Of a DNA stretch of 64,000 nt, positions 29,503 through 39,578 are shown piece by piece. The notes beneath the pieces were generated by a model, which did not search any database, was not told the DNA's origin, and saw only the letters and a list, made by a program, of their open reading frames with translations. How positions within the stretch are numbered: position 1 is the stretch's first letter; each line of letters begins with the position of its first letter. A program made the translations under genes and the position numbers. The stretch covers positions 1 to 64,000 of the forward strand of contig OZ018328.1 of assembly GCA_963969495.1 (NCBI GenBank), given 5' to 3'. The DNA comes from Ceratothoa steindachneri. Its lineage: Eukaryota > Arthropoda > Malacostraca > Isopoda > Cymothoidae.

Positions 29503-31667
29503 TCAGGGAGGTGCTGTTAGTTGATACGCGGGGTATAAGGAAAGGTGACGAGTTAGCCAGGTGATCACATGACTGACAATAGTCAGTAGTTGGGGCGGTC
29601 TCGGTGATTTATTTAAGCATGGTGATATCCGAGTGTTGTCGTTATCGGTACAGTGAGGGGGATCTGGTGTACCGATTTTATGTAGTTTAGCGAGTGCGAG
29701 GTCTACAAGATCTCTCTCGTCGGGTGAAGGTATTTTGTTGGAGGGTATGCTTTGTGAGGGGCAATTCGAGGTATATGATTTGATGTAAAACCACGTTTCT
29801 TCTGAGGAACTCATTGCTCCAGGCTAGGGTGGGGTGTCATCTTCGAGTCAGGTGCGTTTGTCGTTGCAGGGGCTCAAAGAGGTGGAATCAGAGAGAGAAA
29901 GTATAAATCGCTTACGACTTCCACCTCTCTCACAATTGGTGTGCGGGGGACTAAGGGATTCGCTATCTGGGGCGACAATGGGTAGTGATAACCTGCGCTG
30001 AAAGGGATCGGGCAGCAGCTACCTCGGGGCAAGAACAGCTTCCACATCCATGGGGCCCTTAGTAAAGGCAAGCACCTGGCTAGGTAGATGATCAATAAGT
30101 TCATCATCGTGAGATCGTTGATGATTTAGTTGTATGTAGAACATGACTGGGTTCATGATTTGATACATATAAGGGGAAGGGAGGTGATTGAGTGCGGTTT
30201 CTGCTTTTTCCTGCGATTAAGGGGAGACTCGTATCTTGAAGATAGGTGAACCACATGTACTTCGGGCGAGAGTGGCACTCTTCGACGGGGAGAGATAAGT
30301 TGTGTTCCATTAAGATTGGGAGGTGATATTGCTTCACTTTGTTGCGATGCCGTAGCTCGGTGTGTTCGCAAAGGTTCCTTGGTGAGTCATTTGAAATGAG
30401 TGGTGACCGTTGGAGATAGAGAGGCTGGTGTCGGGTGATTAGTTCTGAGCGCTGATTTACTCGACGTGGGTAGAGCGCCGTGAATTCTAAGAGCACCATT
30501 CGTTACAGCGAAAAAGGTGGGTGTTAATCGTGTGATGCCTTCTTCACGCATCTCTAGTTTTGCTTGGCGTCTAGAGATAGCGGATCGTAGGAACCGAACG
30601 CGGATCTCCTGGTGATAGAGGTAATGAGGGCACTTCTTGTGACAAGCATGATGTCGGCCGTAACAGTTGGGGCAGTGCGTCTCTTCTGTGCAATCTGGGG
30701 CATTGTGTCCAAATTATCAACATCGAAAGCACGGATTCCCAGTGCTCTTACAATATTTTGCTGAGTGGGCGAATTTGCTGCAGTACTGCACTGGAGTGGG
30801 GTGGGGAGTTCTTCTTGAACTCATTGGCAGTGTTTCTTGTTTTAGAGTTATCTTGGCAACCCTAAATGGAGTGGAAGAACGAGAAGAAGGCGTTTGAAAA
30901 ATACTGACTAACTCAACATTATGTGAAGACTTCTTTGATGACGGAAGCGAGGAACTCGTCTGTGGCCTCAGGTCCTGGAAAGAAGTTATCCACTAGGATC
31001 GCACAGGTACTGTCATTAAATTCGTTCTTATCACTGTCCGAGATTTTTAGAGAGCAGAGAGATTGTAGGCTAAGCAGGCGTTGGGAGAATGACTCAGTGG
31101 TAGCTCAGACTATTATCTCCGCGCGCGAAGAAACAAATGAGTTTTTTTTTTTTTTAATATCTCACTTAGCGACTGCCTTCTAGGGCATAAGTCACCGTAC
31201 TCAACTTAGCCTAAATCTAGGCTATATTAAAAGCCAAATAAAAAAAAAGAGAAAAAAAATACAGCATCAATTGAGAAGTCAGAGGCGAATTTAGGAAACA
31301 TTTCTTTTAAGGCGTGGTACGTGTGTAAACCACTGACCTTTTGTTTTTGTGGAACAGGTAAAGATATAGAGCGAGACCAAGCAGAGTGAGCTAGGATGCT
31401 ATGAAGGTTGGTTGTCGGTTTTCGGCGAAGGTTGAGGTGCTGTTGAGCACTGGAAAGTTGGTTGATATTACGAGGAGGCGACCTCGAAGTGGTTGCTGTG
31501 ACGATTTCCGTTTGAGGGCGAGATAGAGGCTGTCGCGTAGGCTTCGAACCGGCCTGAGCCGAAGAGAAATCCATGGTCATATCCAGTGTCGGGTGATCAA
31601 GAGTTGTTTTAAAGTTTCCATTGGTGGGCATGGAGACCTTATTATTATTATTGCGGGAAGCAAACAC
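29503..31667 (-). pseudogene. Family B ORF1 (Gag-like, zinc knuckles), frameshifted
   Basis: The N-terminal piece (31,667-31,227) is Ser/Thr/Pro/Gln-rich (MDFSSAQAGSKPTRQPLSRP). The middle reads PFRVAKITLKQETLPM near 30,850, then zinc knuckles at 30,640-30,790: VQYCSKFAHSAKYC, PCFRC with stops then GHNAPDC, and HCPNCYGRHHACHKKCPHY. IRVRFLRSAISRRQAK follows. The C-terminal piece (29,814-29,503) is acidic and Pro-rich. It plausibly binds the element RNA, as in related ORF1 proteins. At least two stops and a nested LINE insertion disrupt it. Confidence 0.75.
31141..31255 (-). mobile_element. Short family A LINE 3' end inserted in family B
   Basis: The plus strand shows a T run (31,142-31,156), then TAGCGACTGCC, GGGCATAAGTCACCGTACTC and AGGCTATATTAAAAGCC, the reverse of the family A 3' terminal sequence (compare 38.36-38.45 kb). 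Only about 110 bp of the element is present. I could not fix a target-site duplication. Confidence 0.75.
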
Positions 31668-31780
31668 TAATCACCCCACACCGTAATCGGGTAGTAGAGT
31701 CATTTCAGGTTCTCCTTGGGGCAGGGGGGAAAAGATATAGAATTTATGGTACGGCGGGATGGCGTGCGAAGCTAGCCCTA

Positions 31781-32819
31781 TCAGCTGGGGGGTTCGGGGT
31801 GGTGGTGCTGTAAGCCCCCAAGAAGGTTTGTGCCCATTTTGGAGCATTTTAAAGCCATATAAGGGCTGTATTGAGTTAAATAAAACAACCAAGCAGGTGT
31901 CTCATACCCACGTACATCATATCTATATAATCATCTCAAACAACTGTTGTGATTCAATTCCAAGGAAAAAGATACTGCACTTATGTGTCCATTTTAATTA
32001 CCATTATCATTAATATACAAATATAACAAATACCCAGTAATGAGTATAAATGATAGATCCAACATTATTTAGTTAAGTAAAAATTTAAACAGAAGAAAGA
32101 AAACTATTTACCAATACCAAAGGATTCCTCCCTACCAAAATCTATATTTGCAACATATTAAAGTGTAATTCAGTTAATTTAATCTCGCATATACATTAAA
32201 AATATCATAAATACAATAAGAGAGTAACGGATTCGGCCTTTGTAGCCCATCTAGAGCAAAGGGTAGCGACGAGGCTTCAGAGGAGCAAAATCCTCTACTA
32301 GCTCCTCGAGATCAAAAGACTTGATCATATCTTTTCAGTGGCCATTAACATCAAGCTACATAGGCGGTCATCTCCGGTTGTTGTTCTCAAGTAGTTTTTT
32401 ACTCTTTTAAGAACATAAAAAATCCCTCAGTCCCAGCAGTAGTAACAGGGATGGTTAGCAGTAGTAACAGGGATGGTTAGCAGTAGTAACAGGGATGGTT
32501 AGCAGTAGTAATAGAGATGGTTAGCAATATTACAGTATATTAGTAGAATTACTCTGGTAATAATTATAAACTTAATGAAACTTACGTCTCGCTCTTGCTG
32601 GCTATCCCTGGTGTTGATGAAGTAGCAGCAGTAGCTAGGACATCTATAAATTTGCTCCTCCTTGGGCTTAGAGTGAGGGTAGTCGATACTTTCTTTTCGG
32701 GATCCTACTGAACTTTTTTCCCAATCTCAGACTTGGATTCTTTATGGTAAAAAAGCTAGCGATACTTTGCTGTGATCGCTTCATGATAGTAGGCCAATAT
32801 TTGAGAACAGCTGCAAATA
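31781..32819. other. No gene recognised, except a small tandem repeat
   Basis: AT-rich sequence between family B and the next family A copy. It contains only the 22-bp tandem repeat at 32,437-32,524 and no supported ORF. Confidence 0.45.
32437..32524. repeat. 22-bp tandem repeat, 4 copies
   Basis: CAGTAGTAACAGGGATGGTT plus AG is repeated exactly three times from 32,437, followed by a fourth copy with two changes (AATAGAG). Confidence 0.95.
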
Positions 32820-32838
32820 TAGTGAGAGTTGTTGGCGA

Positions 32839-33950
32839 ATGAAGGAGGTGCCGTACTCACAAGTACAGGCGAATTATTGCCTGTGCAGAGCGAGTAGCAT
32901 CCCCCCAGGATCGACAATTAGGCTATCAATGGGGAAAGTGCGGAAGGCACCGGTCGTAATACACGCTCAGCTGCAGATGCATAAAACTCGCATCCGTAGT
33001 CGAGCTTCGAAAAACACGAACGAAAAATGCCCATGACGCGGGTACAAGAGACTCTAAGGCTGCGAATATGAACCTCCCAGGTAAGGCATCTGTCAAATAC
33101 AAGACCATGGAAACGGTGAGAGTCTACCACTTCCAGAGTTCGCAACTGGGCTGCACCAAAAGAGATTGAAAGGTCGTCCGCGTAGAGCGTAGCGAGAACA
33201 TCTTCTGGCAGCACCGAGGTGATGCCATTAATGCTCAGGGCAAAGAGTGTGACATTGAAGACATTTTACTACAGGACACCCTCTTCCTGCTCCATTGGGC
33301 TGGGAAGGGCTCCCCACACCCGTATGCGGAATCGACGATCTCGCAAAAGTTCATATATAAAGATTGGGAGGCTGCCCCTCATCCCCATCGTTGGGAGTCT
33401 CCATGATACCGTATCACTCTGCGGTATCATAGGTCTGCTACAGGTCGAAAAATACCGTGGCGTAGTGCTGTCTACAAAGGAAGGCCTCGCCGACGTCATT
33501 TTTCAGTCGGAGCAGAGCACCTGACGTCGAGTGGAACTGGCGTAAGCCTCACTGTGCAGAAGACAGATGGCCTCCGCTGTCCAGAAAAAAAACGCTAATC
33601 TAATATTTACCAATTTCTCCATCAACTTGCACACGCAGGAGGTTGGAGATATTGGACGGAAACCAGCAGGGGTAGAGTGATCTTTCTTCGGTTTGAGAAA
33701 GGTGAGCACAGTAGCGATCCACCAGGGATCTGGGAGACCCTCTACCTCGATAGTGTTGAACAAATCTAAAAGAGAGGCCATTACTCGCTCACCCAGGTGT
33801 CGAAGCATGGCCTACGGGATATCGTCTGGACCAGGGGGCGGTGTCCGAACAAAAAGCGAGAGCGGAACGCAACTCACTCAAATAAACCTGTAGTTGAAGC
33901 GTTCTCTGCCTCTCGAGTTAAAGTCCAGGCGGTGGCCTTCCGCGACATCC
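32839..33950 (-). pseudogene. Family A ORF2 reverse transcriptase, frameshifted
   Basis: Pieces in order: MLRHLGERVMASLLDLFNTI and FRPISPTSCVCKLMEKLVNI (33,808-33,503), then FVDSTTPRYFSTCSRPM, which is motif A out of frame (33,499-33,269). LATLYADDLSISFGAAQL with the YADD pair follows (33,214), then FHGLVFDRCLTWEVHIRSL and VLRPVPSALSPL. Deletions relative to copy A1 remove part of motif D/E between YADD and VVDSHRFHG. Confidence 0.8.
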
Positions 33951-34549
33951 CGACTAGAGAATGCGGTAGCGAGGTCCGAGATTGTAGTCCCATTCTCCTG
34001 GACAATTTCTTGCAGGCCTCCCCCTCCTATTCTCCAGGAGAACGGGAGGGGGAGACCTGCGAGAAATTGCCCCGAATCCTAGACTCACTTCCACACCTCT
34101 GCTAGACGTGTCTTCTCGTTAAGTGAAGATACGTATGCCCGCGAAAAAAAGCTGCGGACGTGCTTCGAAATATACCGGAACCTAACCTTGCGCGACCCAT
34201 ATTCACCAACAGCGAAGTCGTTATAGCGCATGTAGGCATAACGCTTCTGTTTAAGGGGCGTCTCACACTCGGCTGACACCACGGGAGTGGTTGGCGTACA
34301 AAACGGCCAACGTTCTAGGAATAGTAGTTAGACCCACGGCGATGAGGTTAGCGGAGAACTCAACGGCCTAATCCACCGACCTAAACTCCTCGATTGAGAC
34401 AGAGAAATCAGTAGTTTCCTGAGAGGCGGACAACCGCGCCCGCGCCAATCACAACCAGGCGCGGGCTTTCGGGCGGCAGTGGACAAGAAAATGATATTTG
34501 AATGGGAAAATGATAACTAACCATGGAGGTCGCCCCATCCCCCAACAAA

Positions 34550-35025
34550 AAAATCAGGCTTTGCATCCGGAGAGCACAAAGATAGACGGAGACAAAAATA
34601 TAGCGGTTCTGGGGCAGTGATGCCCGAAAACATTTAGGACACCTATCTCCAGCTCGGAGATCCGGTCGAGAGACATGAACCTTGGGATTGAACGAGTCGT
34701 CTCCCAGAGGGGTTGTCTACCGTTCAGATCTCCGAGCAAGAGAAAAGGCCTCGGCAACCGTACCACGACACGGCCTAAGTACCCGCGTCGAAGTCGGCTG
34801 ACGGTGGAATGTACGTGGAAATAACAGTATGCCTCTTATCAAGGTGCAGCTGAACAGCTACTGCCTGAAAGGAGGTATCTAAAGCGAGGAGAACAACGGA
34901 GACATCATGCCGGGTGTAAATCACACTTCCCCCGCCCAGCTCCCAACCCGTGGTAGTGGGGTCGGAAAATTTATACTCCGGGAGGGTGGGTAGTGGGCAT
35001 GCGCCCAGCATGATATCCTGCAAAA
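34550..35025 (-). pseudogene. Family A ORF2 endonuclease, broken
   Basis: The 35,092-34,775 piece reads VLLQDIMLGACPLP and then VAVQLHLDKRHTVISTYIPP. The 34,766-34,554 piece reads RPFLLLGDLNGRQPLWETT. These are the catalytic Glu region and the GDLNGR motif. The frame break lies near 34,770. The N-terminal endonuclease motif with the Asn is lost where the zinc-finger fragment begins. Confidence 0.75.
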
Positions 35026-35028
35026 GAA

Positions 35029-35109
35029 CCCACCAGTGTGGGTTCTTAAATGTGCCACAAGATTGTCCCTTCTCTGATCCTGATAAGAGCAAAGACTGCT
35101 TTTGAAATG
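35029..35109 (-). pseudogene. Zinc-finger gene fragment inside the family A copy
   Basis: The minus strand reads FKSSLCSYQDQRRDNLVAHL and then RTHTGG, one decayed C2H2 finger and linker. It is about 87% identical over 77 bp to the degenerate finger at 35,897-35,973, the tail of the nearby zinc-finger gene. It sits exactly between the family A endonuclease and 5' UTR, where ORF1 should be. Confidence 0.7.
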
Positions 35110-35789
35110 CATGGTGACCCTATAGTTTATACGGGATGCAAACGCTAATCACTCCACGCAGTAGCTCGGTCTGCGAGGGGTGAACACCGCGCCGGCAGAT
35201 CCAGCTGCCGCCATTTACGACCGCACATTTCCGCCCAGTGGTGAGGCAGCCCTTCGGCATGGCGGCTCCACCTTGGGCTGGGCGTAAAATCGATAGATTG
35301 ATAGAAGAAAGAAAGGGGATATGAGGAAGTTGTTGGTGGGGATGGAGCAAGTTGTTAAAAACCAACCAGACATCAAGAGTGCGAGGATGCTGCCCCTCCT
35401 CCCCGATCCGGGATAGTTGGGTGAGAGGAAGCTGGTCGGCATCTACCCTGTGAAACTAGAGGCCGACCAGAGTGAGTAGTGGGAGGTTGTAGGGAGAGTG
35501 CAGAAGTAGGATCAAAACGCAGGCTGCCATAAAGAAGAAGAGGCTAAGCTGGGGCCGGACGGGGCTAAAGTGGTTTCAATGATCTGCTAGTGTACGTTTT
35601 GTAATCCTTTGTGTTTTAGGGTTAATATTTTTATTTGGAGTTCTTAGAACCCTCATAGAGTCCTCTTTCGTCAACTCTGAAGCTTCCTTTCAAAACCTCT
35701 TTAGCAAAGATATTCCCTTGTTTTAAGTCCGCCTGCACAACTATAGATAATTCACCCAGCACCAAAAAGTCAAATAGACTGGAGATGGG

Positions 35790-35880
35790 CAGCATCCTCA
35801 TGCTTGCAGACCGTCTCACACTCAGCTGAACAATACGGAACATTAGGCGCTTATAGCGCATTGAGATATTTTGCTTCTCA
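35790..35880 (-). mobile_element. Small family A ORF2 linker fragment
   Basis: The plus strand shows CCGTCTCACACTCAGCTGA and GCGCTTATAGCGCATTGAG, matching the ORF2 Arg-rich linker of copy A1 near 8,810-8,860 with a deletion. It is an isolated relic next to the zinc-finger gene. Confidence 0.5.
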
Positions 35881-35896
35881 TAAGGTTCATTTATCA

Positions 35897-36050
35897 CCAA
35901 TGTGGGTTCTTAAATGTGTTACAAGATTGTCATTTCTCTGATCCTGTTAAGGGCAAAGACTACATTTGAAAGACTGCTCGCCTGTGTGAATACATGAATG
36001 GCTTTTGAGCTGACTCTTTTCTTGCAGCCTGATAAGGGCAGATAAAGGCT
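35897..36050 (-). pseudogene. Degenerate zinc-finger modules beyond the stop of the zinc-finger gene
   Basis: After the stop at 36,051 the minus strand keeps finger-like sequence in shifted frames: ICPYQAARKESQLKSH, then HTGEQSFKCSLCP, a stop, then DNLVTHLRTHIGDK. Compared with intact modules, the first Cys codon is changed to TGA and about 4 bp are added in the next codons. These are former fingers, or allelic remains of a longer array. Confidence 0.7.
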
Positions 36051-37121
36051 TCATTTGAAAGGCTTCTTACCAGTGTGAGTCGTTGAATGTCTTTTAACAT
36101 CTTCTTTCCTAGCAGCCTGATAGGAGCAAATGCTACATTTAAAAGGTTTCTCGCCAGTATGAGTATATGAATGCCTTTTAAGATGACATTTCTTTGCGGC
36201 CTGATAAGGGCAAAGGCTACATTTAAAAGGCTTCTCGCCAGTGTGAGTATATGAATGTATCTTAATATCTCCTTTTCTGGCAGCCTGATAAGGGCAAAGG
36301 TCGCACTTGAAAGGCTTTTCGCCAGTATGAGTATATGAATGCCTTTTAAGCTGACCTTTCTCTGGAGCCTGATAATGGCATAAGTCGCATTCGAATGGTT
36401 TTTCGCCAGTGTGAATCGTTGAATGTTTTCTAACATGTCCTTTCATTGTAGCCTGATAAGGGCAAAGGCTGCATTTGAAAGGCTTCTCGCCAGTGTGAGT
36501 ATATGAATGTATCTTAATATCTTCTTTTCTGGCAGCCTGATAAGGGCACAGGTCGCATTTGAAAGGCTTTTCGCCAGTGTGAGTCGTTGAATGTCTTTTA
36601 GCATATCCTTTCGAGGCAGCCTGATAGGGGCAAAGGCTACATTTGAAAGGTTTCTCGCCAGAATGAGAATATATATGCCTTTTAAGCTGACATTTTGTTG
36701 CAGCCTGATAAGGGCAAAGGCTGCATTTGAAAGGTTTCTCGCCAGTGTGAGTATATGAATAGATTTTAAGTTCACCTTTCTTTGCAGCCCGATAGGAACA
36801 AAGTTTGCATTTGAATCGCTTGTCGCCATTGTGGGTTCTTAAATGGATGCTAAAAACTCCCCTCTGTGCAGTCTGATAAGGACAAGAACAGCATTTATAG
36901 ATTTTCTTATTCATTTTCGAATGATGCAGCACATGTGAATTTGTTTGGGTCGACTGGGAAGGGATCGAGTTGTTTTCGGACCATTTTCCTGGGCTTTCAG
37001 ATCTTGAATATACATCCGTAGTACAGTTTGGGTCATAATCAAGGGTTCGAGGTGACGATGGTACTATACCACTAAATTGTGGAATTACTTTAAGAATACT
37101 GGAAGAACGCAATTTCATCTC
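36051..37121 (-). CDS. C2H2 zinc-finger protein, terminal exon (about 10 fingers)
   Basis: Minus strand. The acceptor TTTTCTTTTTCAG is followed by GAGATGAAATTGCG in phase 0, giving 356 residues to the stop. The first 65 or so residues have no clear domain. Ten fingers follow, most of the form CSLCPYQAAxKxxLKRHxxTH joined by HTGEKPFKC linkers, a Krueppel-type array with an 84-bp repeat. Finger 2 has lost its first His (LKIYSYTH) and may not bind zinc. Such proteins normally bind DNA in the nucleus; the target is unknown. The exon joins two upstream exons near 47.1-47.6 kb across a 10-kb intron. The stop replaces the first Cys of an eleventh finger, so the protein may be shorter than its ancestor. 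An internal start at 37,193 is possible only if the intron is retained. Confidence 0.88.
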   Translation of the reverse strand, partial: EMKLRSSSILKVIPQFSGIVPSSPRTLDYDPNCTTDVYSRSESPGKWSENNSIPSQSTQTNSHVLHHSKMNKKIYKCCSCPYQTAQRGVFSIHLRTHNGDKRFKCKLCSYRAAKKGELKIYSYTHTGEKPFKCSLCPYQAATKCQLKRHIYSHSGEKPFKCSLCPYQAASKGYAKRHSTTHTGEKPFKCDLCPYQAARKEDIKIHSYTHTGEKPFKCSLCPYQATMKGHVRKHSTIHTGEKPFECDLCHYQAPEKGQLKRHSYTHTGEKPFKCDLCPYQAARKGDIKIHSYTHTGEKPFKCSLCPYQAAKKCHLKRHSYTHTGEKPFKCSICSYQAARKEDVKRHSTTHTGKKPFK

Positions 37122-37519
37122 CTGAAAAAGAAAAGGTGATTTTACAATCTCTCGTTTATAATCTTTCTGGTGTACCAGAGAGCATTCCTGCAAGAGAAAG
37201 AAAGGGTAGGGACCCCACCCAACCCAAGTTCATTCTTTAGGACTCCCACCTGATTATGACCACAACAAAAAGTGAGGGCGCTGCTGAGGGAGTTGTAAAT
37301 AGGCACTGGTTGGCTGCTGAAAAGAGTGTATGAACAACTCCAGTCTATGGTATGAAAGTAGCAAGATGCCACTCTTGATTAACAGTAGTGATAGATGATG
37401 AGTACACTTGATAACAGCAAACCAGGAACAGTTACCCTAATTACACTTAGCTTATTAAAAAAAAGGAAACAAAACCTCAAAAGGCCAAGGCTCACTTTCC
37501 TCCAGCATATTTGCATGCA

Positions 37520-38345
37520 GCCAACAACCCCAGACTAAATATAGACCATGGGGGAGGGCTGCCTCCTCCAGAAATTAAAAAATGTTGCAGTTAGGTGTGC
37601 ACAAATTCATGATAAGTACAGGGACAAACATTAGCCACCACCTCATTCTGTAACATTCAGAAAGAATGTGCTGGACAGTTAGCGGGACCATTCAGTCATT
37701 GCTTTAAGGTGCATAGGAGCAGCACTCCTTCAAATGGGGAAGTGCACCATGATTGTGTCAGATCTAGAGATCACTTTTGTTTTTCTTAAAAGGGGCCATC
37801 CTGGCAACTGCTTCAGAAATCACAAAGTGACTTGAAATCACTGGGCTAGTGTGGGGTAGGTCTAAGAGAACTATTACAGGGACATAAATCCAACTTTAGG
37901 TTTTGGTTGCTTGTTTTTGAGAGCTTCTTTACATGATAGGTCAAATGTATGACCTTATTCCTGCTATGTAATTAGTGTATGGAGGAGTAAAATGGTGGTA
38001 TGTATGCCAAGAGCTTGCAGATCCTTAGGCTCCATCATTTCCTACAATCCAACATGTCCAGAACCCAACACAAGATAATTTTGACTAATCTTAGATAGGC
38101 GACAGCAAAGGTGTCACAGATACTGAGAACTAGAGAGTGCCAAGATTCTAAGCCCTCAAGAGCACTTAGGGCTCTCTGTGAGTCAATATAAATTACAATT
38201 TTGTTTCTGAAGCAGGTGCAATGCATAATCTCAAATGGCGAGTAGTGAATTGCAACCAGCTAAGCTGTGAAGACAGCATGGATAAGTCCAATCCATGCCT
38301 GTCCGGTTTGAAAAATGAGACGACAATTCCAACATGAGATAATGG
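37520..38345 (-). mobile_element. Old family A LINE 3' segment (RNase H and tail) in the intron
   Basis: Minus strand. Near 38,150-38,200 it encodes IVIYIDSQRALSALEGLESW, the second RNase H motif with its Asp, and near 38,050 LVKIILCW, the third motif. The region 37,550-37,790 matches the C-terminal tail of ORF2. It is AT-rich and much mutated. The poly(A) end of a younger copy begins next to it at 38,365. Confidence 0.75.
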
Positions 38346-38629
38346 TGAGTAAGATATATATTTTTTAATTTTAGGAGCTCATCTGGCTACTGCCTACTTG
38401 GGCATAAGTCTCTGTACTCAAAACAGCCTACTATTAGGCTATATAAAGAAACAAATAACAATATGTAAATAAAGAAAGGCTATAAAAAAAAGAGCAAGAA
38501 GGAAGCGTGGTCCGGCCTCGGGAGCAGGCTCGCCTCCCCCTGCGCAGGAACATGCGAGCTACCAAAAAAAGTCAAATAAAGTGGAGGAGGCTAGTCTCCT
38601 GCAAAAAGTTCTATAGTGTGCACGAATCA

Positions 38630-39110
38630 GTCACGAGTACATGGGACAAGCGATGTCAACCCCGCTCGGGGACAGGTAACGTGCATAGAGATCACTCAGA
38701 TTGGGACATTCAACAAGAATGTGCCGAACAGTCTGGGGGACAACGCTGTCCTCACAGTATAGCGCAGCGACCGCTCCATCAAATGGCGGTGCGTCCCGCG
38801 AGAGTGTCCAATTCGGAAACGACAGAGAGTAACCTAAATCTGTCGCGGCGTAATGGCACGCAACTTTAAGTTCCCCTCGACCGTCTACCGTCTTCTTTGA
38901 CAAGCATCCCGGAGAACTGCCCCGTATTCCTGTCACGTAATCGGCGGAGGAAGAGTGAAACGCTGGTCTGGTCGTCCAGTCCTCGCGGACTCTTTGGCGA
39001 CCTCATTCCCAGCAATTCTTACATGTCCAGGAACCCAGCAGTAGATAATCTCGAAACCCGCCCAGCTCGCCAAAACCGTGGGTACACGGATATCGCGAAC
39101 AGCATCCCGG
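38630..39110 (-). pseudogene. Family A RNase H and C-terminal tail, partly open
   Basis: The minus strand reads IRVPTVLASWAGFEIIYCWV and then PGHVRIAGNEVAKESA, the third RNase H motif and its following Asn-Glu pair. The last frame reads CEDSVVPQTVRHILVECPNL, then SDLYARYL. This is the best-preserved copy of this end of the protein in the window. Stops separate the two halves near 38,940. Confidence 0.8.
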
Positions 39111-39578
39111 CTAGAGAATGCGGAGAAAGCGGTCGGGAAGGATTCCGCCACGGGCACGGGGTCCAGGTCTCCTCGAGAACGAGAAGGAGATCCTGCGAGA
39201 AATTGCTCCGAATCCTTGTGACTTGCTTCCACACCTCTGCTAGAGGGGTCTCTCCGTTAAGTGAAGACATGTATGCCCGCCAAGAAGAGCGGCGGCCTGC
39301 TTCGAAATATACCAGATACTAGCCCTAGCTCGACAAAATTCACCGATATTGAAGTCGTTCGGGCGGCGCTTCTAGCGCATGTGGGGCCGTCTCAAACTCG
39401 GCTGACCAGCACGGGAGTAGCCGGCGCGCAAAACGGCCAGAGGTTATAGGTACGGCCTCATCACCAACCTAAACTCCTCGAATGAGAGAAATCAGTCATT
39501 TCCTGAAATGCGGACCAACCCCCAGAGGGGGTGTCTACCGTTCAGATCTCGGAGCAAAAAAAGGCCTCAGCAACCGTT

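Larger units (their letters stand above)
26433..31780 (-). mobile_element. I/Jockey-group LINE, family B, lacking its 3' end
   Basis: Minus strand, about 5.3 kb. ORF1 with zinc knuckles lies at 29.5-31.67 kb. ORF2 endonuclease is at 28.5-29.2 kb and RT at 26.6-27.9 kb. It stops inside the region after the RT thumb, at the edge of the family A fragment at 26.4 kb. Its protein sequences are clearly different from family A (for example SETKLLDPS and GDFNANKQYWND). Frameshifts are frequent. A short family A 3' end is inserted in ORF1 at 31.1-31.25 kb. Confidence 0.82.
32820..35565 (-). mobile_element. Family A LINE copy with ORF1 missing
   Basis: Minus strand. The 5' UTR runs from 35,565 to 35,110 (leader blocks GCTAAGCTGGGGCCGGACGG and GTGACCC). 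The element then jumps straight to ORF2 endonuclease (35,020-34,550), linker (34,400-34,085) and RT (33,950-32,830). ORF1 is absent; in its place lies a zinc-finger-like fragment at 35,029-35,109. The 3' part after the RT thumb is missing. The RT site reads LATLYADDLSISFG. Confidence 0.8.

Noticed and set aside
32437..32524. CRISPR-like array suspected from regular 22-bp repeats
   Set aside because: Units are directly adjacent with no spacers, and the window is eukaryotic, so this is a plain tandem repeat.
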